DNA of 64,000 bases from DASQBT01 sp963782495. GTDB lineage: Bacteria > Pseudomonadota > Gammaproteobacteria > Burkholderiales > Thiobacillaceae. Made by a program: the position numbers and the translations under genes. The notes beneath the pieces are model-generated. The model was not told the DNA's origin and did not search any database. It saw only the letters and a list, made by a program, of their open reading frames with translations. Positions 1-9,076 of this stretch are shown here, one piece after another. Within the stretch, counting starts at the first letter, position 1. Each line of letters opens with the position of its first letter. Where the stretch lies: NCBI GenBank assembly GCA_963782495.1, contig CAWAJU010000008.1:310001-374000 (forward strand), given 5' to 3'.

Positions 1-2
1 TC

Positions 3-551
3 ACCGACCCCACTCCCACCCGGTTTTCAGTCTGTCTCAATTACGGATGCGACACGGTAAAGATGGTCGGCTTTCAGCCCAACCAGTGGGCCGCGATCAA
101 GGCCCTGTTTCGCGAGCCGCCCCGCAACGCCGCAGAGGAAAGGGAACGTCTGAAGATAGCAATCGCCCTGATCGAGTACCTGGTCGGCGATCTGGCGGGA
201 ACCAGCCAGGACAAGGCTGGCGATCTGGCAGGGCTTGGCTTGCCGGGACAACAGGACTGCATCGACGAGTCCGTCAACACCAGCCTGTATCTGACCCTGC
301 TCCAATCCGTCGGCCTGATGCGCTTTCATGCCGTGGAGGATCGCGCCACCCGCGGTCACTTCCTGTTCGGCTACCCCCACACCACCGCCGTCATCCGGGA
401 AATCAAATCCGGTGACAGATATGCGGTGGACAGCTGGTTCTACGACAACGGCAAGCCGCCGGTCATCATCCCGCTCAAGATCTGGCGCAGTGGCTGGGAA
501 CCGCCGGACTCGACCGCCAAGCCCATTCCCGCGATACCCGAAAGCCATTGA
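3..551 (+). CDS. Conserved hypothetical protein, 5'-truncated by the window edge
   Basis: The frame is open from the first bases of the window, so the gene begins upstream; the first internal ATG is at 63, but sequence before it (including Cys-rich NYGCDTVK) is plausible protein. About 182 residues are visible, ending at a TGA at 549-551. The visible part is mixed charged and helical (an Arg/Glu-rich stretch, then GQQDCIDESVN and a C-terminal KIWRSGWEPP). I see no membrane segment in this part and no catalytic motif I can name. Its 3' end is about 200 bases before the next gene. Function is unknown; the even residue composition and the lack of competing frames make it a real gene. Confidence 0.6.
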   Translation, partial: TDPTPTRFSVCLNYGCDTVKMVGFQPNQWAAIKALFREPPRNAAEERERLKIAIALIEYLVGDLAGTSQDKAGDLAGLGLPGQQDCIDESVNTSLYLTLLQSVGLMRFHAVEDRATRGHFLFGYPHTTAVIREIKSGDRYAVDSWFYDNGKPPVIIPLKIWRSGWEPPDSTAKPIPAIPESH

Positions 552-748
552 AGTCGCGTAACGCTGCGCCCAATTGGCGCGCGCATTGCGAGATCGCATT
601 GAATTTCCTATCCTTTTAAGGCGAGTCGGGTTTCGCATTCGGTTCTTCCAATGACCGCCCTCCGACTCGCGCCTTACAGTCCAGAGCGGCTGCCGGGATG
701 CCGATAACATTCCGCGCGACCGCACACTCACCTCACGGGAGCAGCGCG

Positions 749-3107
749 ATGGCAGGGGGACTTTTTCAGGGCCTGGTCAAGTTGCTGGACGCGGGGAGCA
801 CCTACCTGCAACACCAGCAGTTCGTTGATCGCCTGCGTAACATGCAGCTTGAGGAAGCGAAAGGCCAACTGGCCACCTATGTGCGCGGCATGTCTGACGC
901 AGGGTTTAACGGCCTCAAGCTCGCCTTGGCATTGTTCGCGAAGAACAGCAAGGAGCCAGGCACCAGCAAGCTGCTAAGCGGCTTGCTCGAATCGCTCGAC
1001 GCCGCGCGCCAGAATCCTGCGCAAGGGGTTCCAAGCGAGGCCACAACACCTGTCCATTTGGCCGACACCGCACCCGTGCAAGGTTTCGACGATGACCTGA
1101 AGCTGGTTGCCGGATGGCACGACCTGGATCAGGACGGTCGCGTCGCCGCCCTGAGCGCCCACCTGGCCGAGCTCATGCCGAACGCCTTCAGCGCGTTTCG
1201 CGCGCACGTCTCACAAATGATCGATAACGTTGGCGCACAGATTCGCGAGCACGAGGCCAACGAGGACCGGGCCTGGGGCGGCTTTGCCGAGGATCGGATG
1301 AGTTACAGGCTTGCCCGCCTCCAGACCGGCCAGCGCGACCCGGCGTTCCTGGCGCGCCTTCGTGAACTGCAAGACTACCTTGCCTTCTTCGAGTGGGTGG
1401 GCAAGGCGTCGGATCTTGTCTGGGAGGAACGCGAGCGGCAGCTGCTTGAGGCGCAAGCCCGCGCACAAGCCGCTCCGACCAATTCGCCATCCGACCAGAC
1501 GACCGCGTCAGCCACGGGCGGCACGGAGACTGCAGAAAACGGCGACACCGGCGAACTCGCAGTGATTGCGTTGCTGCGCACCCAGCTGCAGCAGGGACTG
1601 GCAAACGGCGAGATTCGCGCCGAACGGCGGGCGAGCTACGAGCGCTTCCTCGACAAGATGGAGGGGCTTGTGGTGCCGCTCAGCGATCCGAACGTGCCCG
1701 TGGCCGAGAAGGCCAAGCTTCTCGGCCGGTTTCGTGGGCTCATGGCGGAATTCCAGCAGGCCTACGTTGCGCCCGGCGCCGCCGACCGCCTCGACGGGCT
1801 GCCCGAAGGCGCAAGAGCGCGGACACTCGAGACCTGCATCGCCGACATGAAAGGATTCCTCTACCGGGAGCTGGCACAGTCGCCGCCGCAACACGCGGCC
1901 GAGCGCCTGCACGAGCTTCTGGGCGACCTGACGCGCGCGCATCAGGAAGTGGCGGGACTGGTGGAAGACGAGGCCGCCATCGCCTTCGAACGCGAAGCCT
2001 TGCGCAGCACGGCCCAGGGTCTGCACGACTTTGCCCAGCGCGAGCACCTGATGCTGGTTCGGCCGCTTTGGCAGTGTGCCGAGGTGATGCCGTCGGCTCA
2101 CGGGCTGTTCTACGCCGGCGCAGCCGACCTGGGAGAGACGGTGGCTGCCCTGGCGGCGCGCCTGCGGCTCGACGTCCCATCCGCGCGCGGCCAGTATTAC
2201 GGCCAGGCACGCTGGGACGCCTTGCGCTCGTGTCACGTCGGGCGTGTTCGATCTGCGCGGCTATCGTCCCGGACTGGTCCACAGCGACGCGGCGGCAGCA
2301 TCAGCACTGGCGGCCACTGCCTACGAACTGGGACTCGCGTGCGCGCTGGGCAAGCCGGTCGTGGTCGTCACGCGACCGGACGACGCCTTGCCATTCGACG
2401 TGGACATCGCGCCCTGCGAGCTCTCGGGCGACGCCGACCAGGACTCACAGGCGCTGGCCGACGCGCTGGATCGCGCCTGGTACGGCCGCCAGCGCACAAG
2501 CGGCGCGTCCGGTCTTGCCCCGACGTTTGCGTTCCTGGACAAGATCACGCGCGAGCATCCGCGCCGCCGGATGCTCGAAGCAAGCGGCCTGCTCGACGCG
2601 GCGCAGATCGACGACGCGATCGGCTTTGCCGGCTGTGTGAAGCAAGTCCTCCGCGAGCAGGGCCTTGGCGACCTGCAAGCCATTTGGCCCGCATGGGCGG
2701 GACGCTACCCGGATGCGGCGACGCCGACCGTGTTCCACGTCATGCCATTCTCCGAACCGTGGTCGAACGACATCCGCGACACCGTGCGCGCCGCCTCCAC
2801 CGCGCGTGGCTTTGTCTACCGGCGGGGTGACGAGGCCGATGAGGGACGAATCATCCAGGCCATCTGGGACGACATCTGCGGCGCGAACCTTGTGCTGGTG
2901 GACCTCACCGGACTGAACCTCAACGTGCTTGTCGAGCTCGGCATGGCGCACGCGCTGGGCCGTACCGTGCTGGCGGTGCGCCAGGCCGGACTCAAGGAGC
3001 CGCTTCCCCGCAACATCGAGAAGCTGCGCGTGCTCGACTATGATGGCGCGCCGAGCCTGTCGCGCATCATCAAGAGCCGACTGGCGACCAACACCCACCA
3101 TGGCTGA
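749..3107 (+). pseudogene. Tandem nucleoside-deoxyribosyltransferase/TIR-like protein, frameshifted
   Basis: Two frames join into one protein of about 785 residues. The first runs from an ATG at 749 (a start at 698 adds only unconvincing residues) and stays protein-like to LRSCHVG at about 2240; the second continues as VFDLRGYRPG to the stop at 3107. One extra G in the GGG at 2240-2242 accounts for the break. The N-terminal 440 or so residues are charged helices. Two Rossmann-like domains follow. The first has YELGLACALGKPVVVV; the second has HVMPFSEPW, a DLTGLNLNVLVELG stretch and AHALGRTVLAV. The Glu of each ELG sits where the catalytic Glu lies in nucleoside 2-deoxyribosyltransferase and TIR NAD-hydrolase families. 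Function as a nucleotide- or NAD-processing effector is inference. Decay or sequencing error could explain the shift. Confidence 0.6.
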
Positions 3108-3449
3108 GGTGTCGCGGACGGGCGGACACGGCGGGGCATCGACGCTCGCGCATCGAATAAATCGAGTCCACGGCTTCGGTCATTTTCGCCGCTGCGCCCG
3201 CAATTCGCTCGCACTCAGGCGCACGGCGTTCTGTGGGCTGCCATTATCACGACCGAGAATACCTGACCGGATAAACTGCCGTCGCAAGAGCTAGAGAGGG
3301 CCGGGTGTTCACTTTCTTTTCCGGGATAATCGTGGTTGTGCGCTTATCCGAGAGGCGGGCCGCGCAAGAGTTTGCATTGCGGTTGACGCCGTGCACTTGG
3401 ATCATCTGAAGACGGCCCCTTCAATCATCTGCAAACAAGGACACCCGCA
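3108..3449. other. Intergenic region upstream of folE
   Basis: 342 bases without a convincing gene. It must hold the folE promoter. A TTGACG lies at 3383-3388 and a GATAAT at 3325-3330, but neither has a good partner at normal spacing, so no promoter is called. The only open frame through it is short and arginine/serine-rich, typical of noncoding GC-rich DNA. Confidence 0.5.
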
Positions 3450-4004
3450 ATGGACACCGCCAAGCTATACAAACAACTCATCCAGAGCGCCGGGGAAGAC
3501 GTCAAGCGCAATGGCTTGATCAAGACGCCAGACCGCGCCGCGGCCGCATTCAAGTTTCTGACGCAGGGCTATACACAGTCGCTGGATGAGTTGCTCAATG
3601 ACGCCGTATTCGATTCCGACAACAACGAAATGGTCATCGTCAAGGACATCGAACTCTATTCAATGTGCGAGCACCACCTGCTGCCGATTGTCGGCAAGGT
3701 ACACGTCGCCTATCTGCCGCAAGGCAAGGTGATCGGCCTGTCAAAAGTCGCGCGCATCACCGACATGTTCGCGCGGCGCCTGCAGATCCAGGAGCAGCTC
3801 ACCACCCAGATCGCCGAAGCCATCCAGACCGCCACCAACGCAGCCGGGGTCGGCGTCGTCATCGAAGCCCAACATTTCTGCATGATGATGCGCGGTGTGC
3901 AAAAACAGAATTCGTGGACCATCACCTCGATGATGCTGGGCGCGTTTCGTGATAACGACCGGACCCGGCAGGAGTTCTTGCAGTTGATCGGGAAGAGGAG
4001 TTGA
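3450..4004 (+). CDS. folE: GTP cyclohydrolase I
   Basis: Converts GTP to 7,8-dihydroneopterin triphosphate, the first step of tetrahydrofolate (and in some bacteria queuosine) synthesis, in the cytosol as a toroidal homodecamer. The 184 residues match the usual bacterial length. The zinc site is visible as SMCEHHLLP (Cys and His of CEHH near residue 74) and the second zinc cysteine in HFCMMMRG near residue 150; the family signature GLSKVARI is present. The start is the ATG at 3450 preceded by an AAGGA at suitable distance. It stands alone, with a decayed insertion sequence directly downstream. Confidence 0.95.
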   Translation: MDTAKLYKQLIQSAGEDVKRNGLIKTPDRAAAAFKFLTQGYTQSLDELLNDAVFDSDNNEMVIVKDIELYSMCEHHLLPIVGKVHVAYLPQGKVIGLSKVARITDMFARRLQIQEQLTTQIAEAIQTATNAAGVGVVIEAQHFCMMMRGVQKQNSWTITSMMLGAFRDNDRTRQEFLQLIGKRS

Positions 4005-4194
4005 ATGACCGATCTTCATTGACCGTATCAGTGGCAGATACTGAGGTGTTCCGCGAATATTACTCTGATAGTGAGTTAAAGCGTAGAGTTTGCGCAAAAA
4101 GCGTTGGCGTGGTGATTTGTCAATGCGCGCAGCGCTCGCATGGCGTTGATCTTTTTCCTTGTTAGTGACCAAACTTTCAAGGAGATACAAGCCA

Positions 4195-5223
4195 TGCGAA
4201 CGACCACGATTGTGTCGCGAGTGCTCGCTGATTGCAAAGCCTTCATGCATCTGGCGCGCGGGCAGAGACTAGGTGATTTCCGCTTTACTCTGCTCTAACG
4301 GTCAATCCCATTGCGCTCACCCAACTGGCGCTGGGCAGCGCATCGAAGACGACGTTGCGGCACCGGGTCAAAGCGGTGGATCGATTATTGGGTAGCGCCT
4401 CGTTTGCCGCCGAGCTTCTTGATGTCTATCCCATCGTGCCTGCGCATTGGCTTGATGGGGCAAGCCGCTGCTCATTGTGATGACTGCTCAAGTCTGTCGG
4501 CAAACTTTCACTGGCACTTTCTACATGCCTCGTGATCGTGTAGGGGCGCTCGATCACGCTCTACGAGGAAGTTCATCCGAGACGCCATCTGGCTGCCTAT
4601 GCGGTACATCAGCGCTTCCTGGAGCGTCTGGCGTGCGTGCTGCGGGCGCAGCAATCCGCACGCACCATCCTTACGGATACTGGATTTCGCGGCACTTGGT
4701 TTGCGCTCATCAAGGCGCAGGGCTGGGACTGGGTGGGGCGTATCCGTAATCGGGAATTTGTGTGTCGCGTCGCAACCGGTCAGCATGACGCCGCTGACAA
4801 GAAGAGTACGCGTTGGTTTCCCGCCAAAGATCATTCTACGTGGGTGCACATGCCATGAGCAATGATTTGGGCCTGTTCGACACGACCAGCAGTAAACCCA
4901 ACCGCTCTCGCCTGGTGCGCGTCAAACGTCTGCCGACTGCGAGAAAGCATCGCTACGCAAGCGGCAAGGAGCGTCGCGACAGCCAATCGAAGAAGGTCGC
5001 TGCCGCCGCACGTGAGCCATGGCTACTAGCGTGCTCACCGGGGTTGGCGCACTTGAGCGCAGAGGCGATCGTGTCAATCTACGCGCAGCGGATGAAGATC
5101 GAACAGAGCTTTCGCGACACCAAAAACGAGCGGCTGGGCTTGGGGCTGACGCGCTCACTCTCGCATGGACAACGACGTCTTTCAACGTTCTTGCTCATCG
5201 GGCACATCGACGATCATCTCTAA
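4195..5223 (+). pseudogene. IS4-family (IS10-like) transposase, multiply frameshifted
   Basis: Segments in different frames line up as one transposase. In order they are: an N-terminal piece with LTQLALGSASKTTLRHRVKAVDRLL (shown in parts), a GRSITLYEEVHP-like stretch, the second catalytic Asp region ILTDTGFRGTWFALIKAQ near 4665-4720, GWDWVGRIRNREFV, and the C-terminal Y-x-x-R-M-x-I-E-x-x-F-R-D-x-K signature (IYAQRMKIEQSFRDTK) near 5077-5125. That last motif is the YREK-type signature carrying the catalytic Glu of IS4/IS10 elements. An in-frame TAA and at least two shifts break it, so it is dead. I could not find terminal inverted repeats. Its presence marks the left side of a decayed mobile island. 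Confidence 0.8.
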
Positions 5224-5416
5224 GCGCCAGATCGGCTAGGCGGCCAAATTCTACGCAGACCTTCAAATTTGGATATTGATAGCTTCGTAAACGGCCAGCG
5301 TACAAACACGGTATATCTCGATGACACAATTTGGGTATACAAAACCCGCCTTATGCGGTAAATAGGTGACCCGCTTAATGCAAAGATCATCTGTACCATA
5401 CATGCTACCCCATCCA

Positions 5417-5782
5417 TCAATCCAATGCCTGCGCATGCATAATTCGTGGGGAAACCTCAGTCTCAAATCCCGTTTGTTTGATCTTTGTGACAGCAGTATG
5501 TTCTGTGCCTTGGTCGATCTTCTTGCCGAAGCTGACAGTCCCGAGAAAGACGCCAATACCTTCCGATGAGCCAGCCTTGTAGACAAAGGTAAGGCCAAAA
5601 TCGAATTCAACAAAGCGAGGCATTCCGCTGTTGAGATCGTTAAAGTGGCCATTTTCGCTGAACTGCGCTCTCTTAGGATTGATCTGCGCGCCTTTGTCTT
5701 TAATTGAGCCTGGGCAGCAGTTGCTCCGCCAACCATATTCGCCATTGTCTGCTTGATAAGTTCTTAGTTTACCAAGGTGCAT
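5417..5782 (-). CDS. Small hypothetical protein, weakly resembling trypsin-co-occurring domain 2
   Basis: A 121-residue frame in the AT-rich island. The central part, FDFGLTFVYKAGSS followed by GIGVFLGTVSFGKK and HTAVTKIK, has the alternating hydrophobic beta-strand look of the Trypco2 family, a short domain found next to trypsin-like and other effector domains in predicted conflict systems. The C-terminus loses this pattern, and another frame carries a possible continuation (LRLRFPHEL), so a frameshift is possible. It lies between two dead insertion sequences. The family assignment is a guess from pattern alone; the frame itself may be decayed. Confidence 0.3.
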   Translation of the reverse strand: MHLGKLRTYQADNGEYGWRSNCCPGSIKDKGAQINPKRAQFSENGHFNDLNSGMPRFVEFDFGLTFVYKAGSSEGIGVFLGTVSFGKKIDQGTEHTAVTKIKQTGFETEVSPRIMHAQALD

Positions 5783-5811
5783 CGCTTAGAGTAACTAACA
5801 CAACTTATAGT

Positions 5812-6000
5812 TTAGGCGCCTATTTTTTGCATTGACTCATATATTTCAAATTGGATACTTCCTAATTCATAAGAATTGTCCAGCGGATACTGATTATCCA
5901 GCCAATATCGACGACAGATGGGCCCTGGAAAAATGACAGACGAGATGCCGCAATTTCTAAATCCAGTAACTTCGATACCTATAGTTATTTCCGCCCTCAA
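5812..6000 (-). pseudogene. Possible gene fragment, unknown
   Basis: About 62 residues with plausible protein composition (GIEVTGFRNCGISS, ICRRYWLDNQYPLDNSYELG) in AT-rich DNA, starting without a good ribosome site and ending just before the next minus-strand frame. The IS630 remnant lies immediately upstream, so this may be the 3' end of a gene cut by insertion. No family recognised. Confidence 0.25.
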
Positions 6001-6060
6001 GGCGCCTTACCGTGCGGTGCGCTTGAAATACTCGTCTCCATCGGGATTCAAATTCAGTGC

Positions 6061-6853
6061 TTACACGCAAAGGAAGTACTCAGTCGCCTTTAGGCAGGCA
6101 ACTAGTCGCACGATAGCTTTCTTGTTAACCGCCAGACTATCCAGGCCAATTAACCGGCTTCTTTCGGTAGTCTCATCTTTGAGAAGTTCGACGAACCCTT
6201 CGGCATTGAGCGCTCCTTCATAGGTGCAGAACCAAAACGCTCCCTTGGCATTGACCGCCGAGGCCGCACTGATGGATTGCCGCTGCCCCGGGCGATGCAC
6301 GACCGGAGTCTGACCTCGTACTCCCCAGGTCTTGCCATGGACGGTGTCGGCCCGAAATCCGGACTCGTCCCAGAAGAATACTTCGGCCCCTTGCGCCTTC
6401 GCCTGTCGCGCAATCGCCGGGTAGGTTTCGCGTTGCCATTTCTCAATTGCCTCCGGGTCGCGCTGGTAAGCGCGCTGCAAAGGCTTCTGGGGGGTCAATG
6501 CGAGCTTGGCCAGCAATTTCCTCCAACGGCGGTCTGCCCCAGAAGCACACCAAACTTCTTCTCGATCAGTTGTGCCACGACAGCCCGTGTCCACAAACCG
6601 AAGTCCAGACCATACTGACGCGGGTCACGACCATTGACCCAGCGAAACACCTGCTTCTCCTGCCCCGGCGTCAGGCTTCGTGGCCGTCCCGTCGCTGGAG
6701 TGAGCGCACATCTTGATGCCCACCCCCGGGCGAAACGCCGCTTTGATCCATTTGTAAATCGTCTGCGGTTGAAGCCGCTGGCCGTGGTCACTTTCGAATC
6801 CGCTCATTTTCACGCAGGCGTTTCATAGCCATCAGCCGGATCTGCTCAAGCAT
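6061..6853 (-). pseudogene. IS630-family transposase, frameshifted and 3'-truncated
   Basis: Pieces in three minus-strand frames form an IS630 transposase. The order is a start at 6853 (MLEQIRLMAMKRLRENER), an HTH part (QTIYKWIKAAFRPGVGIK), the linker ATGRPRSLTPGQEKQVFRWVNG in parts, DPRQYGLDFGLWTR, then the catalytic domain with FFWDESGFRADTVHGKTW and GAFWFCTYEGALNAEGF. The DES is the second acidic residue of the D-D-E triad. The end is lost: after a LIGLDSLAVNKKAIVR stretch the frame runs into unrelated residues and stops at 6061, so the final catalytic acid is missing. Compared with the usual family length the last part is absent. Inactive. Confidence 0.85.
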
Positions 6854-6985
6854 TTATTCAAATTCCGTCAGTCTCGCTGCCCGCTACAATACGATGTGTA
6901 TGGAGATGCCGATGGTATGCAAATTGTCACCTTACTTGGCGACTACTGAGTAAATTCAAATAGCTGGACATTGGGATGTGAAACT

Positions 6986-7243
6986 TCAGGTAATAAGACG
7001 TAGGCTAAACATTCTTGCCACTCCACGATACCAGGTTATTGCTTGCCGCTTTTCTAAGAGCGTTGCGGCCAAAAAGAATAATTCCGTTCTCAGCTCCGGC
7101 GCGCCATGTGCCTGAAGAATTTCGGATTGATTGTTCAAGAAGGTATGGCTTATTTTTTCAAGTAATTCTTTAAAGTTGAGTACGGGTTCAATAATAAATG
7201 TTGAGAATAAAGCGTCTAGCGACGTAAACAGTACTCGGGACAT
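6986..7243 (-). CDS. Hypothetical protein, 85 residues, AT-rich
   Basis: A frame of 85 residues with ordinary amphipathic composition (FKELLEKISHTFLNN, LFFLAATLLEKRQ). It sits in the AT-rich part of the island between the IS630 remnant and the dispersed repeat, with base composition unlike the neighbouring housekeeping genes, which suggests transferred DNA. No family recognised; it may be a gene fragment. Confidence 0.3.
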   Translation of the reverse strand: MSRVLFTSLDALFSTFIIEPVLNFKELLEKISHTFLNNQSEILQAHGAPELRTELFFLAATLLEKRQAITWYRGVARMFSLRLIT

Positions 7244-7703
7244 AATAGTTTCAACATACTCTGATTCAGATCGACATCTCTTTTTTTTCAGTAGCAGTCT
7301 GATCTAGAGTCAATCGTCGCAAAGAGTAACTAAATTCTTCTGTGTCTGTCATTGCTTCAGTAATAGAGTAAAATATCTAACATCAATTATTTTAGTTTCT
7401 AACACTCGCACGACGCCTTGATAAAGGTGCAAGTCGCGCGTATAATTCAAACAGAATTACCTTGGTCACAAACATTTTACATTGGTTTTGATTTCCTCCC
7501 TTCATCCCCGCCGAAGACAGAGTCTGACGGGCGGAACAATGCGGCGCAGCGCGATGTGGACGTCAAGCCCACATACGTTAAAGCAGCGAGTCCCGCTCGC
7601 GAAGCGAAGCTTCGCAAAAGCGGGGCGAGTTCTGCGCCGCCCGCCCGGCAGGCTCAGGCTGAGGGAAGCCGAAGGCCGGGGATGTGGGGTGCCCTTTTCT
7701 TTC

Positions 7704-7737
7704 GACCCTTTCTTTTGGGCAAGCAAAAGAAAGGGTC
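7704..7737. repeat. Dispersed hairpin repeat, copy 1
   Basis: A perfect 14-bp stem, GACCCTTTCTTTTG against CAAAAGAAAGGGTC, around the loop GGCAAG, followed by a GCCGGGC...GCCCCCGGCC element. Related hairpins occur at 42670-42701, 43251-43284 and 43735-43768. Stem bases differ between copies but pairing is kept. Confidence 0.8.
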
Positions 7738-7821
7738 CAGCTGCCGGGCTGCCCCCGGCCAACAGTCGGTAAGTTCAACGAGCACCTGACTACTCAAAAG
7801 GTGCTTCGCGCCGACCTATAG

Positions 7822-7850
7822 CTGGATTGCTTCGCTACGCTCGCAATGAC
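7822..7850. repeat. Short dispersed repeat, CTGGATTGC...CTCGCAATGAC
   Basis: The 29-base unit recurs at 42902-42936 (same orientation) and 42954-42982 (opposite orientation). The inner bases vary (TTCGCTACG here). Such units are common intergenic repeats in proteobacteria. Confidence 0.7.
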
Positions 7851-8121
7851 AAGAGGCTGGGTGTTGCCCTTGTGGTGCGGACGTGAGCGCGAGTAAAACG
7901 GGTTTACTGAAGCAGCAGGATGTCGGGGAAATTTACGTCGCCTAGGCGTTGCGGGGCCCGGCTCCCCGACGGGTCGGGGCCATCATCTAACCGAATGAAA
8001 ACAAATAACAACTGTTTAGGCGCTCAGCAGATGGCATGCTAGGTGCTTTGTGTCAGGAATCCGGTAGGATTGGCATCGGGTTTTCTGTGAACCACACGTC
8101 TCACACTGCAGGAGGTCTCCC

Positions 8122-8954
8122 ATGAAGCTGACCGTATGAAGTTAGGCGTGGCAAGCGCCACCTCCGCATCTTGCGGCGGCATTCTCACCGGCCCGGGCGC
8201 AACTGCTGTCGTACCAGGACGAGCCCCAGGGGATAGGGATACTCGAAGACGTCGATCAGGCAACCGCTGTTGTGAGCAATCCACGCAACACCATTCCGGG
8301 CCTGGTCGGAATCGAGTTAGACGCGGCCGGTACGCTCTACGGCCTCTCGTCATCAAACAATTCCCTCTTCAGCATCAACGCGACGACGGGTGCCGCCAAT
8401 CTAATCGGTGGGACGGGCCTCAATACCATTCTTGAAGGAGACCTCGCCTTCGATACCACCACGGGCACGTTGTGGGGCGCATATGACCTGGCCACGCCGA
8501 ATCTGAATTTCTTCACCCTGAACACGACCACGGGTGCGGCGACCTTTGCCTTTGGCCTGACCGCTTCCTTCGCCGACTACTCGGCCATGGCCTTCGATGG
8601 CGCAGGAAATCTGCTGATACTGAACACGCAGTCGACGACACAGGATTCCCTGCTCAAAGTGGCCAACGACAGCACGCGTGGCAAAGCGTGCCGCATGGAC
8701 GGCAATTCAGCCCTTCAAAGCATGGATTACGATCCCGTGACCGGCAACGTCTACGTGACCGACAGCGGAACCAAGGTGCTCTACACCCTCGATACCGCGA
8801 CCGGTGCGCTTCGTTCATCAGCACCGCCACGATAGGAGACCAGCTCACCGGCCTGACCGTTGTGCCTCAGACTCAGGGCGTGCCGGAGCCCGCGACGGTC
8901 TTGCTCTTGGGCGCGGGTCTGGCAGGTCTCGCTCTCGCGCGCCGCAAGTCATAA
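8122..8954 (+). pseudogene. PEP-CTERM secreted protein, frameshifted
   Basis: The ATG at 8122 has a strong AGGAGG eight bases before it, but the frame breaks within the signal peptide; the mature part resumes with a cleavage-like ARAQLLSYQ and runs as a repeat-rich secreted protein (GLVGIELDAAGTLYGLSS, TGTLWGAYD, LDTATGAL) suggestive of a beta-propeller. A second shift near 8810-8818 leads into the C-terminal sorting signal VPEPATVLLLGAGLAGLALA followed by RRKS. That is the PEP motif, a transmembrane helix and a basic tail recognised by exosortase. Both shifts are small, so sequencing error is possible. No exosortase gene is in the window. The exact function of the secreted part is unknown. 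Confidence 0.75.
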
Positions 8955-9076
8955 GGGATTTCAAGACAGCATAAGTCCCACTGTGGCGGGGCTTGTTGTA
9001 TCCGGTTTCGAGCGATAGGCGCAAGCCGCAGCTTCCTTGCTGGAGGTCGGCCAATGCGCAAACGTTACAAATGAGT

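Larger units (their letters stand above)
7244..8121. other. Gene-free stretch: AT-rich DNA then dispersed repeats
   Basis: The first 200 bases are AT-rich with no credible frame. From about 7590 the composition turns GC-rich and repetitive, holding the hairpin repeat at 7704-7737 and a CTGGATTGC...CTCGCAATGAC repeat at 7822-7850. The end holds the upstream region of the broken PEP-CTERM gene. Confidence 0.6.

Noticed and set aside
3383..3411. TTGACG as the -35 of folE
   Set aside because: No acceptable -10 hexamer at 16-18 bases downstream.
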